NCBI GenBank assembly: GCA_021521415.1
Contig: JAIQDT010005488.1
Coordinates: forward strand, 1-64,000
Source: Bidens hawaiensis
Taxonomy: Eukaryota; Streptophyta; Magnoliopsida; Asterales; Asteraceae
DNA length: 64,000 nucleotides
Reading direction: 5' to 3'
Shown here: in pieces, positions 21,451-32,584 of the stretch
Layout of the letters: each line of letters starts with the position of its first letter
How positions within the stretch are numbered: the stretch's first letter is position 1
Position numbers and translations under genes: made by a program
Notes under the pieces: generated by a model
Told to the model about the DNA's origin: nothing
Database searches by the model: none
Seen by the model: only the letters and a program-made list of their open reading frames with translations

Positions 21451-22149
21451 TTCTTCCATAGCTTCATACTATACCTGTTCATAAATACTTTTCCTGACAA
21501 TACGTGCAATCTCCGAAGAGCGTTCACGCATCATTTACATATCATACGTACATTATACATACATCATATATATTCATACATGCATCTTATCTTACATCAT
21601 ACATGGCAACCATATCTTTAGCTACCACCTGATGGTACATGCAATATCCGAAGATCGTTCACGCACCGTCAAGCAATCATCATACATAAATCATACAAGG
21701 CATACACTTACCACTTAAGGTAAGTGTATTAACTATCACATCGAGTATGCACACAACCCCGAAAACATGACAAGGAATGGGGCTAGAAACTCACCTGAAG
21801 TCGGTTACGTTCACCGTTAATTGTTATTCCCTTCTTCAGTTGGGCACGGCTAACTGTATAATAATTACATGCATCAATTACTATCACTACTTATCTGAGT
21901 TTCTAGTCTAATTATAACCCTCGACGAACGGGGGTCCGGGGGCAGCGCCGCTGGCAGCGGGGTTCTATGGGCGGCAGCCCCTAGCAGGGTCCAAGGGGCA
22001 GAGCCCCTGGCTAGGGTCGAGCTTTCTTAACACATTTTCTATTAGGATTTTGAATCATTAAATAATTTGCCACTTAAAATCCAAGGGATTATTTGTAATT
22101 AAATCATTCTTTTCTAAGTCCAGGGACTGATCTGTCATTCTATCAAACT

Positions 22150-22500
22150 TATGGTTCGTTACTTGGTTCTTAACGAATTGTGTTATCTTAACGAACTGAT
22201 TATTAACCGAACTGGATCCTATAACGAATCAGTCCACATAGCGAATCAGTCCAGGTAACGAATTGGACCTTCTAATTCGTTGTTTCCTTAACGAATGACT
22301 ATAACGAATTGGGGTTAATTCGTTATCTTTTCCTTAACGAATCTGGACGCGAACTAAGGCCAGTTTGTTATTCTTTCCTCAGCGAATCAACTTAACGAAT
22401 TGAACACGAACTGTAGCTAGTTCGTTATGTTCCCATAGACGAACCAGCTAGCGAATCACCTTTAATTCGTTAAATCCCCGTTGCGAACTAGGGTTAGGTC
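22150..22500 (-). promoter_or_regulatory. Dense AACGAATT/AATTCGTTA motif array
   Basis: Roughly twenty occurrences of AACGAATT, AACGAACT, GCGAATC or their complements stand at irregular 8-20 bp spacing. Both strands are represented. The same kind of array occupies 24270-24530, 42050-42370, 50335-50660 and 53335-53660. The function is unknown; the label as regulatory is my inference from position downstream of the TATA box. Confidence 0.5.
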
Positions 22501-22891
22501 AGGGAATGTCAGAACATTCCCTAACATCCTCGTATTAACTTTTCCGGCGCTGACGCCGGAAAGCCGCCGGAAAACCGCGAACACGTCGGAAACACCGTTT
22601 TTCTTCCAGTTCGATCCAGATCTGAGCTAGGGTGACCCCTAAGCTCATCATAGGTTCGGATTATACCCGATTCCACCCGGATCTCGTGACTTAAACGGTT
22701 TAACTGTGTCGGCTTGTCGTTTCGTGACTATATCTAACGGGTTTAAGCTAATACAACAAAATACTATCATACCTTTGGTCGGGATCCGTTTCTTCTTCTA
22801 TACTTCGGCTTGAGTGAGAGAGAGAGCCTAAGTGTGTGTTTTGGTGGTGTAAGGGATATGTGTAAATGAAGGATTAAATGGGTAATTAATG

Positions 22892-22927
22892 GTTTATATA
22901 ATTATTGATCATGGGCTTAAGCCCATG
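22892..22927 (-). promoter_or_regulatory. Palindrome plus TATA box of the solo-LTR family
   Basis: On the minus strand the perfect palindrome CATGGGCTTAAGCCCATG (22910-22927) is followed after nine bases by TATATAAAC. An ACACACAC-type leader follows further downstream. The same arrangement is seen at 24965-24999, 51125-51160 and 54093-54128, so it is probably the family core promoter. Confidence 0.6.
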
Positions 22928-23406
22928 GTCTTTCCTTATTTCTTCCATAACCCAAATCTATAACCCATATCCATTTACCCAACACTAGCCCGGCTCATAA
23001 CAGCTCATATTTCGTTTATTAACTGAAATCAGAAAACAGGATGTTACATCAACCTTTCATTACAATATTCGTAACTTGTCTTTTAAAACATAACATAAAT
23101 GATAATATCAAAACATCATGACAAATCTTCAGATGTCAGTCTCTTCAACCTTGCCATGTTTCCTGCTCAAACTAGCTGTCTCAATCTGTTAACCTGCGTG
23201 CATACTAGAAGTCAGCTACGCTGAGTGAAATCTAGTTAATCAGACGACATACAATACCTTCACATACTTACATATGCACCCGAAGGTACATACCTTCATA
23301 TTTACTTACACACTTACGTACATACGTACTTTCATTCTTTCTTTCATACTTACATACATACTTCCATTCATAAATATACGTTTTAAAGAGCATTCCGCCC
23401 TATAAC

Positions 23407-23630
23407 CTTCGCCGATATTATTAGGGTCGGTCCCCTACATTCTCCGATATTATTAGAGTCGGTCCCCTACATTCGCCGACATTATTAGGGTCGGTCCCCT
23501 ACATTCGCCGACATTATTAGGGTCGGTTCCATACATTCTCCGACATTATTAGGGTCGATTCCCTACATTCGCCGACATTATTAGGGTCGGTTCCCTACAT
23601 TCGCTGATATTATTAGGGTCAGTTCCCTTT
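23407..23630 (-). repeat. Seven ~32-bp tandem repeats
   Basis: The unit contains CCGAYATTATTAGGGTCGGT plus CCCTACATTCG. It is homologous in place and motif to 21286-21450 but diverged in sequence and copy number. Confidence 0.9.
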
Positions 23631-25116
23631 TCTAACTATACCTTCCATACCTTTCTATGCATTCATAACCATAACTTCCATACGTTCATACATCATTCAT
23701 ACATCATAATATATCAATCATATATTTAAACTATCCCTTGGCGGTACATGAATATCTGAAGATCGTTCACGCATCGTCAAGCATTAATTCATACATATAT
23801 CAGATAAGGCATACACTTACCACTTAAGATAAGTGTATTAACTAATCACATCGAGTATGCACACAGCCCCGAAAACATAACCAGGAATGGGGCTAGAAAC
23901 TCACCTGAACGTGGTTACGTTCACCGTTAATAGTTATTCCCTTCTTTAGCTGTGCGCGACTAATTGTATAACAATTACACATATCAAATATCTATCGCTA
24001 CTCATATTGCGTTTCTAGTTTAATTTCGACCCTCAACGAATGGGGGTCCGGGGGCAGTGCCCTGGCAGCTGGGTTCTAGGGGCGGCAACCCCTAGCGGGG
24101 TCCAAGGGGCAAAGCCCCTTGCTGGGGATTTCATGATAATATTTTATTGTTAACCTCTCAATCCTTTAAGGTATCTTCTATAAATTAATAATGTTCAAGG
24201 GCTATTTTATAACTAAATCATTCTTATCTAAGTCCAGGGACCATTCTATCATTTTATCAAACTTTTGGTTCGTTATCCAGTTCTTAACGAATTGGGTTCA
24301 TAACGAATGAACCCATTCGTTACTTTATAACGAACTGGTCATCATAACGAATTTGAACTTAATGAACTGGGGCTAGTTCGTCACTCTTTCATTAACGAAT
24401 TAGCATACGAATTGCTTAACGAATTAGCTAGCAAAGGAGGCTAATTCGTTATCCTTCCATAGCGAATTGGCATAACGAACCGAGGGTTAATTCGTTATAT
24501 TTCCGTAACGAATTAGGGTTAGGTTAGGTCAGAGAATGTCAGAACATTCTCTGACAACCTTAAATACTCGTGTCGCCATTTCAGCGCCGTCTTTCCGCGC
24601 TGCTGTGCCGTAAAACCGGGCGGTGGCCGGAAAAGCGTATTTTACCCCCATTTTACACCGTTTTTTTTCCCGTTCGATCCAGATCTGAGCTAAGGCGACC
24701 CCTAAGCTCATCTTTTGATCGGTTTATACATGATTCCACCTGGATCTCGTGACTTCAACAGTTTAGGGTGTCGGCTCGTCGTTTCACGGCTAGATATAGC
24801 GGGTTTGGATCCATACAATATCATACTATCATTAACTTGAGTCGTGTTCGGTTTTCCTTCTTGGTTCGGCTAGAGAAAGGAGAGAAACTAGAGAGAGAGC
24901 TTAAGTGTGTGTTTTGGATGGTGTAAGGAATATGTGTAAATGAATGGATTAAGGGTTAAATATTGCTTATATATGATGGGTCATGGGCTTAAGCCCATGG
25001 TCTTTTCTTCTTTCCCTTTCAACCCAGGTCCATAACTCAAATCTATTTAACCAACACAAGCCCAACTCATAATAGCCCATATTTTATTTATTAACCGAAA
25101 CGAGAAACAGGATGTT

Positions 25117-25119
<3 letters not shown>

Positions 25120-25168
<49 letters not shown>
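25120..25168. repeat. (AT)n microsatellite
   Basis: About 24 AT units adjoin the right end of the 20731-25119 solo LTR and include its ATATA target duplication. Confidence 0.95.
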
Positions 25169-25171
<3 letters not shown>

Positions 25172-26906
25172 TTTAAAAAAATGTTAAAGTATTTATTTTA
25201 AAGATTTAAAAGGTTTTTTGTTTTAAAATACATAATTAATATATAGAAATATATCTTATATTATTTTAAAATAGTTATTGGCTAAATATTTTTATAAAAA
25301 AATATTTATATATTAATTATTATAACTATAATACTCATAAATAAAAGGATTTATTTTTTTATATATTATTTTAATAAGTTTTATAAGATAAACTTTTGAC
25401 AAATTATTTTAAACTCGCAAATAACCATTCGTATCTCAATCTCTTTTAACTCATTCATTAATCTGAAGTTATTTCTTTGTTATTATCTTACTTAGGATTT
25501 GTCCATTGATATTCTCAACGAGTGTGATGAGGTTTATTTTACCTTTCTTATCATATTCATTCCTCTTGCTTATAAGGTGAGTAATCACTCCACTCCTTTT
25601 TACTTGTTTTCCAAACTTTTGGGGACAAATGCGTACTTATATTATTTGCATACTATCAGTATTCAGATTAACAACTGTTAACCTTATGTGTTTTCAATTA
25701 TGTGCCTAACTTGTTACTTGTTAATTTGTTTATTTAAACGCATTCGGAGAGGTACATCATATTCACATTTAGTATGACCATACAACCGTCGTAGTAGCCA
25801 AAGCCCACTTCACATGACGATGGTTTTACCGACACTCATTTATTTGCTCATTTGGCTTGATTGTATATCTCATAAGGACAGTTTGCTTATTTTTCTTATA
25901 TTATATTATACCGAACTAACTGGTGTTTTACTCACTCAACCTTGTGTTGACAAATCTATTTTTATTTTATATGCATATGAAGGTTTTAGATTGAATTGAC
26001 TGTGTCACACCCCAACCTACGGCGGAAATGTCGGGGCGTAACTGATTGCTCACATCTTTTCAAAGCTTACTATCAAGCAATAATATAAGTTTCGATATCT
26101 ATTAAATAAAATTCCAAATAACAACATCCATACAAAATCCAAATAAACGAAGTACATGTATCGATCAATAACAATATGTCTTATTAAGTTTTCTTCTAGC
26201 ATAAATCCTTAAGTGATCTTGTAATTCACATCAAACGATAACCTGCATATGCGTTGAAAATAAAATGGTTTTGTCAACACAAGGTAGAGTGAGCAACACA
26301 CCAGTTCAAAGTAAAAATAAAAATATGTATTTGCAACAAGTCATATGAGAATAAAAAAATAACCAAATGAGCAAGTACAACTGACATGTCGAGAAGCACA
26401 AAGCTATAACGATTGTCGTATGATTATACTTTTATGAGATTATGTTAGACCTCTCCGAATGCAAAAGCATATAAGCACATAAACAAGTAAAGTATAAGTT
26501 GTTAACACATAAGACAATAGTTGCAGTTTTGTGTATAAGTATATATGAAAAATAAAATTTACGCATTTGTCCCCAAAACAGTATAAAACGAGTAAACGAG
26601 GGGAATGTGGTACTCACCTCAATCGACGAACAAAGCTAAATTAGAATATCAAGAATAACAACCGAGGATCGCACGTTAACGATAAAACCTATAAAAGAAA
26701 AGGGAAATACAGACACGCTAAGTTAATGGACAAGATAGATTATGAGAGATCGATAATTATAATCATTATTAAGCTAATATTATAATAATATAATATTATA
26801 CATAAATATTTATTATTTAAAATAATTAATTTGATTATAAAAACGTGTCTTGAAAATATTATTTTTTGTTTTAAATAACATATTTATATATATATATAGT
26901 TTACTT

Positions 26907-26910
<4 letters not shown>

Positions 26911-26943
<33 letters not shown>
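26911..26943. repeat. (TA)n microsatellite in the LTR
   Basis: About 16 TA units; a shorter run is present at the equivalent place in 39139-39158. Confidence 0.9.
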
Positions 26944-26945
<2 letters not shown>

Positions 26946-27155
26946 AAATATTATATTTTAAGTCATATATATACACACACACACATATATGCTTACATAT
27001 ACGTATGTACACGAACGAAAACGTGAGAAAGCAAGTATTAATAAGTCGGTTTACAATAGAATAATTTTAATTAATTAATTAATTATTATTAATATGATTA
27101 TTAATTGATTTAAAAAGAAAAAAATAGAAAAAAAGCTAAAAATCCGGGGTGGCAG

Positions 27156-27218
27156 GGGGTCGAACTCGCGACATCCCCCCCCCCCCCCATGACTTAGATG
27201 GCTTAATCAGCTGGGCTA
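27156..27218 (-). repeat. tRNA-like block with A and B boxes in the LTR
   Basis: On the minus strand TAGCCCAGCTGA (A box, 27207-27218) and AGTTCGACCCC (B box, 27156-27166) fit the pol III internal promoter consensus with about one mismatch each. The spacing is inflated by a C14/G14 run. The second LTR copy (39308-39362) has a B box reading GGGTTCGACTC. Confidence 0.55.
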
Positions 27219-28028
27219 CCCAACAACTCGCAATATAACCCAGAACCCATCTAGTATAAATTGATGCAAATATCAATAGACTGGATATGAACCCTAACGG
27301 ATTCAATTGGATTGGATCTATTATGGTTAATCAAATTAGCCTTAGGGCTTTTGATCCACACATAATTGCGATCTCAAAGCCATAAACAATTACCTAACGA
27401 TGATCTGGAGAGGGTTAGATTCTTCAATAGTTGTTGGCCATATATGCTTACGAATGAGCAATTAAATGGAAACGTTAATATAATTATTTATGGGGTTAAT
27501 GAAGGCGATGGCTGAGGGAAGGTGGGTGTGAAATCAATTGAGTTTAGGTGATCGTTTAAATAGAAAACGATTTTTAGGGTTTAGTTGAATATAACTCGGA
27601 TAATGGAAAAACGATTTGAGATAATTAAACATGTTTAAAGTGTTTAAAAGCCCAGAAATAAGGTATTATGATAATTACGAGCTCACTTATCACCAACAAA
27701 CGAAGATTCAAAATTTAAATTACTAGATTACGATTTTGGGTTTAAGAAGATGAAATGGATACGGGTTTGGATCAATGGGTATCCAGATTGGTGAAATGGG
27801 TTATAACAATGTTTACAAAAGACCCTAGAGTTTGAGGATGGATACAAGAATGATAATTCTTATAGTTTGGGTTAAAGATGCCACATCACTAAAGATATAA
27901 TTATAAACAAATAGTTGTTAATAGAAATAATCAATTTAACTCGATAAATGAAATAAAATTTATAAAAAATAACTCGAACATCGAACCGAGTCGGGGAAAG
28001 TATAAGTTTGAAAACCCGAGTTGTTACA

Positions 28029-28046
28029 AGTCTCCCTTACTTTAGG
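28029..28046 (-). other. Polypurine tract of the gag-only element
   Basis: Read on the minus strand, AAAGTAAGGGAGACT precedes the LTR start TGTAACAACTCG. Confidence 0.65.
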
Positions 28047-28741
28047 GAATTTTGTCCCGAAATTAAGGAATACCATAACAACACCGGTAAATAAAAATAC
28101 ATAATACAAAACTTTAGATAGTTGAAGTAACGCCCCAAATGAAAATCCGATAAGGGCACTTATATATAGGATGTATCAGCGGCGTATCCATCATATACTT
28201 ATCATCTTTACATTTGTACTGTTATCTCAACTACTTACGGTTCTATAATATGTTACACAACTATTCGGATTATGATTTCCATGCGAGAACTTTGGTAATT
28301 ATGTATGCATCCATAATTACTTAGATCGTCGGATTGTCCACATAATTCATCCCATTGTGTGGGTTACAAAACGTTTATGTAAAACATGATTGTGGGGAAA
28401 TAATTTTTTTAAGGAGTTTTAAATTAGAAAACGTCAATGTATAAAATAATTCCAAAAGTTGTAGTGTAATTTTATAAAGACATTGCAAAAATATAAGTAT
28501 TTGAAGAAGACATCACTTATTAACAATTTGGGTCGATGAATGTAAATAAGATAAAAGTAAAATTTTGGTAAACAATATAATTAAACAAAAAGGAACTTTA
28601 TTCATAAAATAAGAGATAAATAGTCCATACATGGAAATAATCCAAGGCCATAAAGAGGTGTTACAATACGAAATTAAGAAATAGAAAATAAATTAAGATA
28701 GATAAAGAGAACGACGAATGTCTTCACGGTCGTTGAGTAGA
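28047..28741. other. Non-coding DNA between gag stop and 3' LTR
   Basis: About 700 bp that would hold pol in an autonomous element. No RT, RNase H or integrase motif is readable in any frame. Confidence 0.65.
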
Positions 28742-28953
28742 TTAGTTGACTTGCCTTGGAGCACCATGACGAGTTGCGGGAGTAGGAGCAGTTGAGGTAG
28801 ACTGGCTTGGAATAACTTGAATTGGTTGAGCTTGCATAACAGGGGCTTGAGCAAAGTAGGATTGGTACACTTGTGCTTGTGGATGCGGAGCTTGATAGAG
28901 TTGGGTTAAGTAAGGTTGACTTGAATTGATAGAAGGAGCTTGCAGGACATGAG
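28742..28953 (-). pseudogene. Gag C-terminal tail (gag-only element)
   Basis: In one minus frame the sequence reads a Gln/Pro/Ala-rich tail: LYQAPHPQAQVYQSYFAQAP, then PSQSTSTAPTPATRHGAPRQ and VN followed by a natural-looking TAA at 28742-28744. Such low-complexity tails are common at the end of plant Ty3 Gag proteins. The upstream part of gag lies beyond the solo LTR, from 32585. The stop is followed by non-coding DNA and not by protease, which is why I call the element gag-only. Confidence 0.6.
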
Positions 28954-28958
28954 GTGGT

Positions 28959-29823
28959 TATCACACCCCGAAAATATCATAATAATAATTTCAGTGGAAG
29001 TCTTTACAACTAAACAAATTTTCGGGCGGTGACAGTTGTTGTAACGAATAGCCAATTAGAAAAACACAACGTTTAATATATATTATACTAAACATATTTA
29101 ATAAACATCAGAGTTTACATAGTTTTTATTATTAAAAACTAACATAACGGTCCCATACATTACTTTTATTCAAACACCGACGCCTCGCTCCACGCCTTCA
29201 CACGAAACCATCATTTACCTGCAAAACGTTATCAAATAATATTTGGGTCAACACGAATGTTGGTGAGTTATTCCCGAGAAAAATTTATTATATAAATATA
29301 GACAATTTATATATAAACAACACATGAATATAATAGTGTACGGCCATTATATTTCCAACAATACCGATCTTTACATGGTACAACACAATAACGAAACCCG
29401 TATTTTACCTTTAAGCACAAAAAGCGTTAGTTGTAAACTAGCTAAGAGTACAACGCGTGTATGACTACCAATTTGATAACTCAAAACGTACCATACTCGA
29501 AATATTCCCACTTTTAACCCAACGCGAATGGAAGTGGGGGAGTCACCCCGATAGATCTACCAACATTTCTGTGCCCTCAATTCGGTTAACAGTTATTTAA
29601 CCAAATTGATTCATCCCATAATAACGACAGTTTGTAAAGTATAATGCGTTTTCAAAACATATATATAAATAAGAATATAGATGTACAATATGCTTTTAAG
29701 AGGAAGAACTCACCTTTGAATCCGATTTTTGTATAAACGCTCGTGTCTTATATTAGTACACGTTCGTTAATTTTAAGTTTGGGTTTGACCAAAATTGGTT
29801 AACTATATACATGTATGTATGTA

Positions 29824-29855
<32 letters not shown>

Positions 29856-32584
29856 CATATATATATTCTTATTCTAAAAATCCACACAAGCACACAACAC
29901 ATAAAGTTTACTACTTATAATTCTATAAATACACACTTAAAAGTATAAACAAGTAATAATCAACTAATAATTGTTTTATTTAATATTTTAAATTAATTAT
30001 TAAAATTTATAAAAATTATTGTCTTTAGTTGCTGGAGTGTTTTGAAAAATTTAAGTTATTATTTTATTTAGAATTTAGACTCTATTATAATCGGTTTTGT
30101 CGGTTTTGCCGGTTTCGTCGGTTTTGAGCTTAAAAATGAACCGGTTGTTATTTTGTGAAAACTTTTAGTTTTATATTATCTAAACACTTTTTATATAGTT
30201 TTTAGTCAATTTTTATTAGTTTTTCTATAAAAATGTTATGGTTTTCATTTTGTTGCCAATTTCTTAAAAATGCCAATTTTTAACGTTTTCGTGTCGGTTT
30301 TCGCGACACGAACCGGGTTGGTTTAAGTTTTTCCATTATTGACTTTTCTTATACTTTAACTTATGTTAAATATAAGAATATTATGACTTTAGGAGCTGTT
30401 CTAAATCAGTTCCAAAAATTTATGTCGATTCACTTTAAAAGTCGAACTTCCCGACCGTTAAAGTCATCGACAAGCTATTTAAGTCACAATGTCAAATCCA
30501 AACCATTTGGTACAGCTAATATATATATAATAACAAGTAATATATTATCATATCCATGTTTGATCATCTAGCACCAAGTATGCACACAAAACAATTCTTT
30601 TTCTACACATGCTCAAGCCTTAGCTTAAGCTTTCAACTATACAATGAACATGTTATTTCTATAATCTCTACAAAGTGTTTATGCATCGAAATTTCCAGAT
30701 CTTAACAACCCATAATATAGTCCTATTCCATCCCATTATCATCCTTTAAACAAACACAGTCTTGATTCTTTAACAACAAAGTTTCTATTACTAGCAAGTA
30801 GCAATTTTTAACAACTTTATTATTATACCAACAATCTCTACAATAGAGTTTACTAAAGTGATCCTAACCACAAGTCTTTAATTATCCATACAAGATTATG
30901 TTCACTTATCAAACCATCTTACAAAACATCTTGTACAATTTACAAAGTTTCTTATATTAGCAAGTCTTAACACAATTTCTTGTTTATTTAAGTTGCCATG
31001 TTTCATGCATCTTAATACTTCTAGTAGATTTTATTCCCTTTTCCATGTCTCATTCAATCACTTAATTTGTCATTTTCAATCCATATCAAACTCAATACAA
31101 AACAAGTATGAATTTTATAAGAATCATATTTTTGTATTACTTGCATGTGTAAGTAACTTTTCAAAATAATCAAATCTCTACACTTTTGTCAACCCTTTTC
31201 CAAGATCCTATTTACCTTCTCAAAACCATTATTATTGTTACTTACAACTTTTCAAATACTTTTTAATAAATCAACCAAGTGGGTTTTCAAAATCATCACT
31301 TATTCTTAACCATTTTAACATTTAACAAGATTACAACTTCAATCCAACACCCAAACCAAAACCTACGGCCAAAAGTGGGTGTTTTTACCCATAATCCATC
31401 TATAATCTTTTGACCATTTACTTATTTACTTCCATTATTAAAACAATACTTAACCCATTTGTTAAACAAACTCAAGTAACATCAATATGGACAATCTATA
31501 CAAGCTAAAATGCAACCATAACAAGTCCTATAATCAACAAAACCCATCCTATACATTCACATGCAAACTCACGGGTCACATACATGCATGCATACATCCA
31601 TATTATACTTGCATGCACATTATCAAGCATACCAAAATCAAGCTTTAAACATCAAATAACAACTAATATACACAAATCTTGAAGTAGTTTACCTTGGATT
31701 TTCAGATTTGGTGTCTAAGGAGGTGATAATGTGGCCTTAAGTTAGTTTATGACTCCTTCTTTAGCTTCCTAAACTCCTATTTTGCTTAAGCTTCCATTAA
31801 AACTCCTAATCTTCAAAAATGGTGTATGGTGGTTTTGAAATAGTGATGATGGTGGAGGGTGGTGTGGGTAGCCGGTTATATGGAAGAGGAAGAGAGCATA
31901 GGGTTGATGAGTTGTTGTATAGGGTAGTGTGCTGGAGGATTGTAAGGTTTACAAGTAATCTTACAATCATTGTATGTATGTATATATTAATATAATAATG
32001 CAAGTGGGTGGGTTTGTGGGAAATTGGCGGCCGAATAGGGGTGGGAAAATGGGAGAGTTGGTTTTTAAATAATAACATATGGTACTATCTAGGTGATAAG
32101 GTTTAACGTATCTCGTAATTTATCTAGCCAAATGACATCCGTTTCTAATAATTTTTATTAGACTTTGAGCGAAATTAGATTACAGTCAATGTCTGCCTAA
32201 AAACATAATTTTCTGAGAAACTTGGTGTCGGGCCTTACGGTGTCCTCTACTGGCTTTCGGTTACTTATTTTCTAATTTTTGCGATTCGATCCTTCTAAAA
32301 TTAAGTTTATATACTATCTCTAATATCCTAGCATAAAATTTAATTTTTCAAGGTCATTTTGACATGTTTATGAATTTATCCGTTTCGAGATATTACCCGG
32401 TGTCAATCTGTACCGTGCTTGCTACACGACAAAATTTGACTTTTTCGGGTCCCATATTTTAAAACTCAACTAAAATCAAATACTTTAGGTAAAAATATTA
32501 TTCCTATATATTTATCTTACTAATTAATACGCGATTACGGTTAAGATAATTAGCAGATTAGTCTAATTTGTGGCGGTTGTCACA
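28959..32584 (-). mobile_element. Very long solo LTR (3.6 kb) splitting gag
   Basis: The interval runs TATCACACCCCG...GGTTGTCACA and is flanked by GTGGT (28954-28958, 32585-32589). The first pair is TA instead of TG, a likely G-to-A change. On the minus strand it starts TGTGACAACCGCC and ends GGGTGTGATA. No coding and no second terminal repeat are visible. The CTCACCAACATTCGTGTTGA module (29214-29270) fits minus orientation. It contains a TATG/TG/TA microsatellite (29815-29870). A non-coding LARD-like element cannot be excluded. Confidence 0.75.
29815..29870. repeat. Compound microsatellite (TATG)n(TG)n(TA)n
   Basis: Successive short runs of TATG, TG and TA lie in the 3.6-kb solo LTR. Confidence 0.85.

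Larger units (their letters stand above)
20841..23048 (-). mobile_element. Solo LTR inserted in a sister solo LTR
   Basis: GGTAAGGCCCCG...CAGGATGTTACA, flanked by TCAAC (20836-20840 and 23049-23053). The first base pair has mutated from TG to GG. It is collinear with the copies at 51890-54252 and 41470-43745. Modules in minus-strand order: palindrome (22910-22927), TATA (22892-22900), hairpin (22502-22521), motif array (22150-22500), GC stem-loops (21929-22016), splice-donor-like site (21789-21797), tandem repeats (21286-21450) and CTCAC module (21110-21150). Confidence 0.9.
20731..25119 (-). mobile_element. Solo LTR (2.18 kb net), interrupted by a sister solo LTR
   Basis: It starts TGTAAGGCCCCG on the plus strand and ends GATGTTACA. 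The duplication ATATA flanks it (20726-20730, 25120-25124). It belongs to the same family as the LTR linked to pol at 36497-38738. Its body is cut after 20840 by the 20841-23048 copy and resumes at 23054. It holds seven ~32-bp tandem repeats (23407-23630), an AACGAATT array (24270-24530), GC stem-loops (about 24045-24125), the 12-bp-arm hairpin (24529-24556) and the palindrome plus TATA (24965-24999). Confidence 0.9.
7143..26002 (+). mobile_element. Old plus-strand LTR split into three pieces by later insertions
   Basis: The pieces are 7143-7187, 19707-20730 and 25125-26002. The start TGTAACAACTCGG matches the reverse complement of the right end of the LTR at 26003-28028. Collinear landmarks follow: a tRNA-like block (about 20490-20580 versus 27218-27156), an AT-rich tract, GGGGACAAATGCGTAC (25620s versus 26562s), the CATTCGGAGAGG block and the CTCAC...GTGTTGAC module (25929-25960). 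The copy stops at 26002, where a related LTR in opposite orientation begins. It was interrupted first by the 7188-19701 retrotransposon and then, at an ATATA target, by the solo LTR at 20731. Confidence 0.6.
26003..28028 (-). repeat. 3' LTR of a gag-only retrotransposon
   Basis: On the plus strand TGTCACACCCC...GAGTTGTTACA, 2026 bp. It is followed by a purine tract (minus strand) and then the gag tail in the same orientation. A second, partial copy lies at 38739-39387. It contains AT-rich DNA, a tRNA-like block (27156-27218) broken by a C14 run (27175-27188) and the CTCAC...GCAGGT module (26238-26294). It starts head to head with the old plus-strand LTR that ends at 26002. Confidence 0.8.

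Noticed and set aside
21309..21527. 72-codon frame with repeated RTLIISEDEG peptide
   Set aside because: It is the translation of the ~33-bp LTR tandem repeat; unit lengths that are not multiples of three in sister copies show it is not coding.
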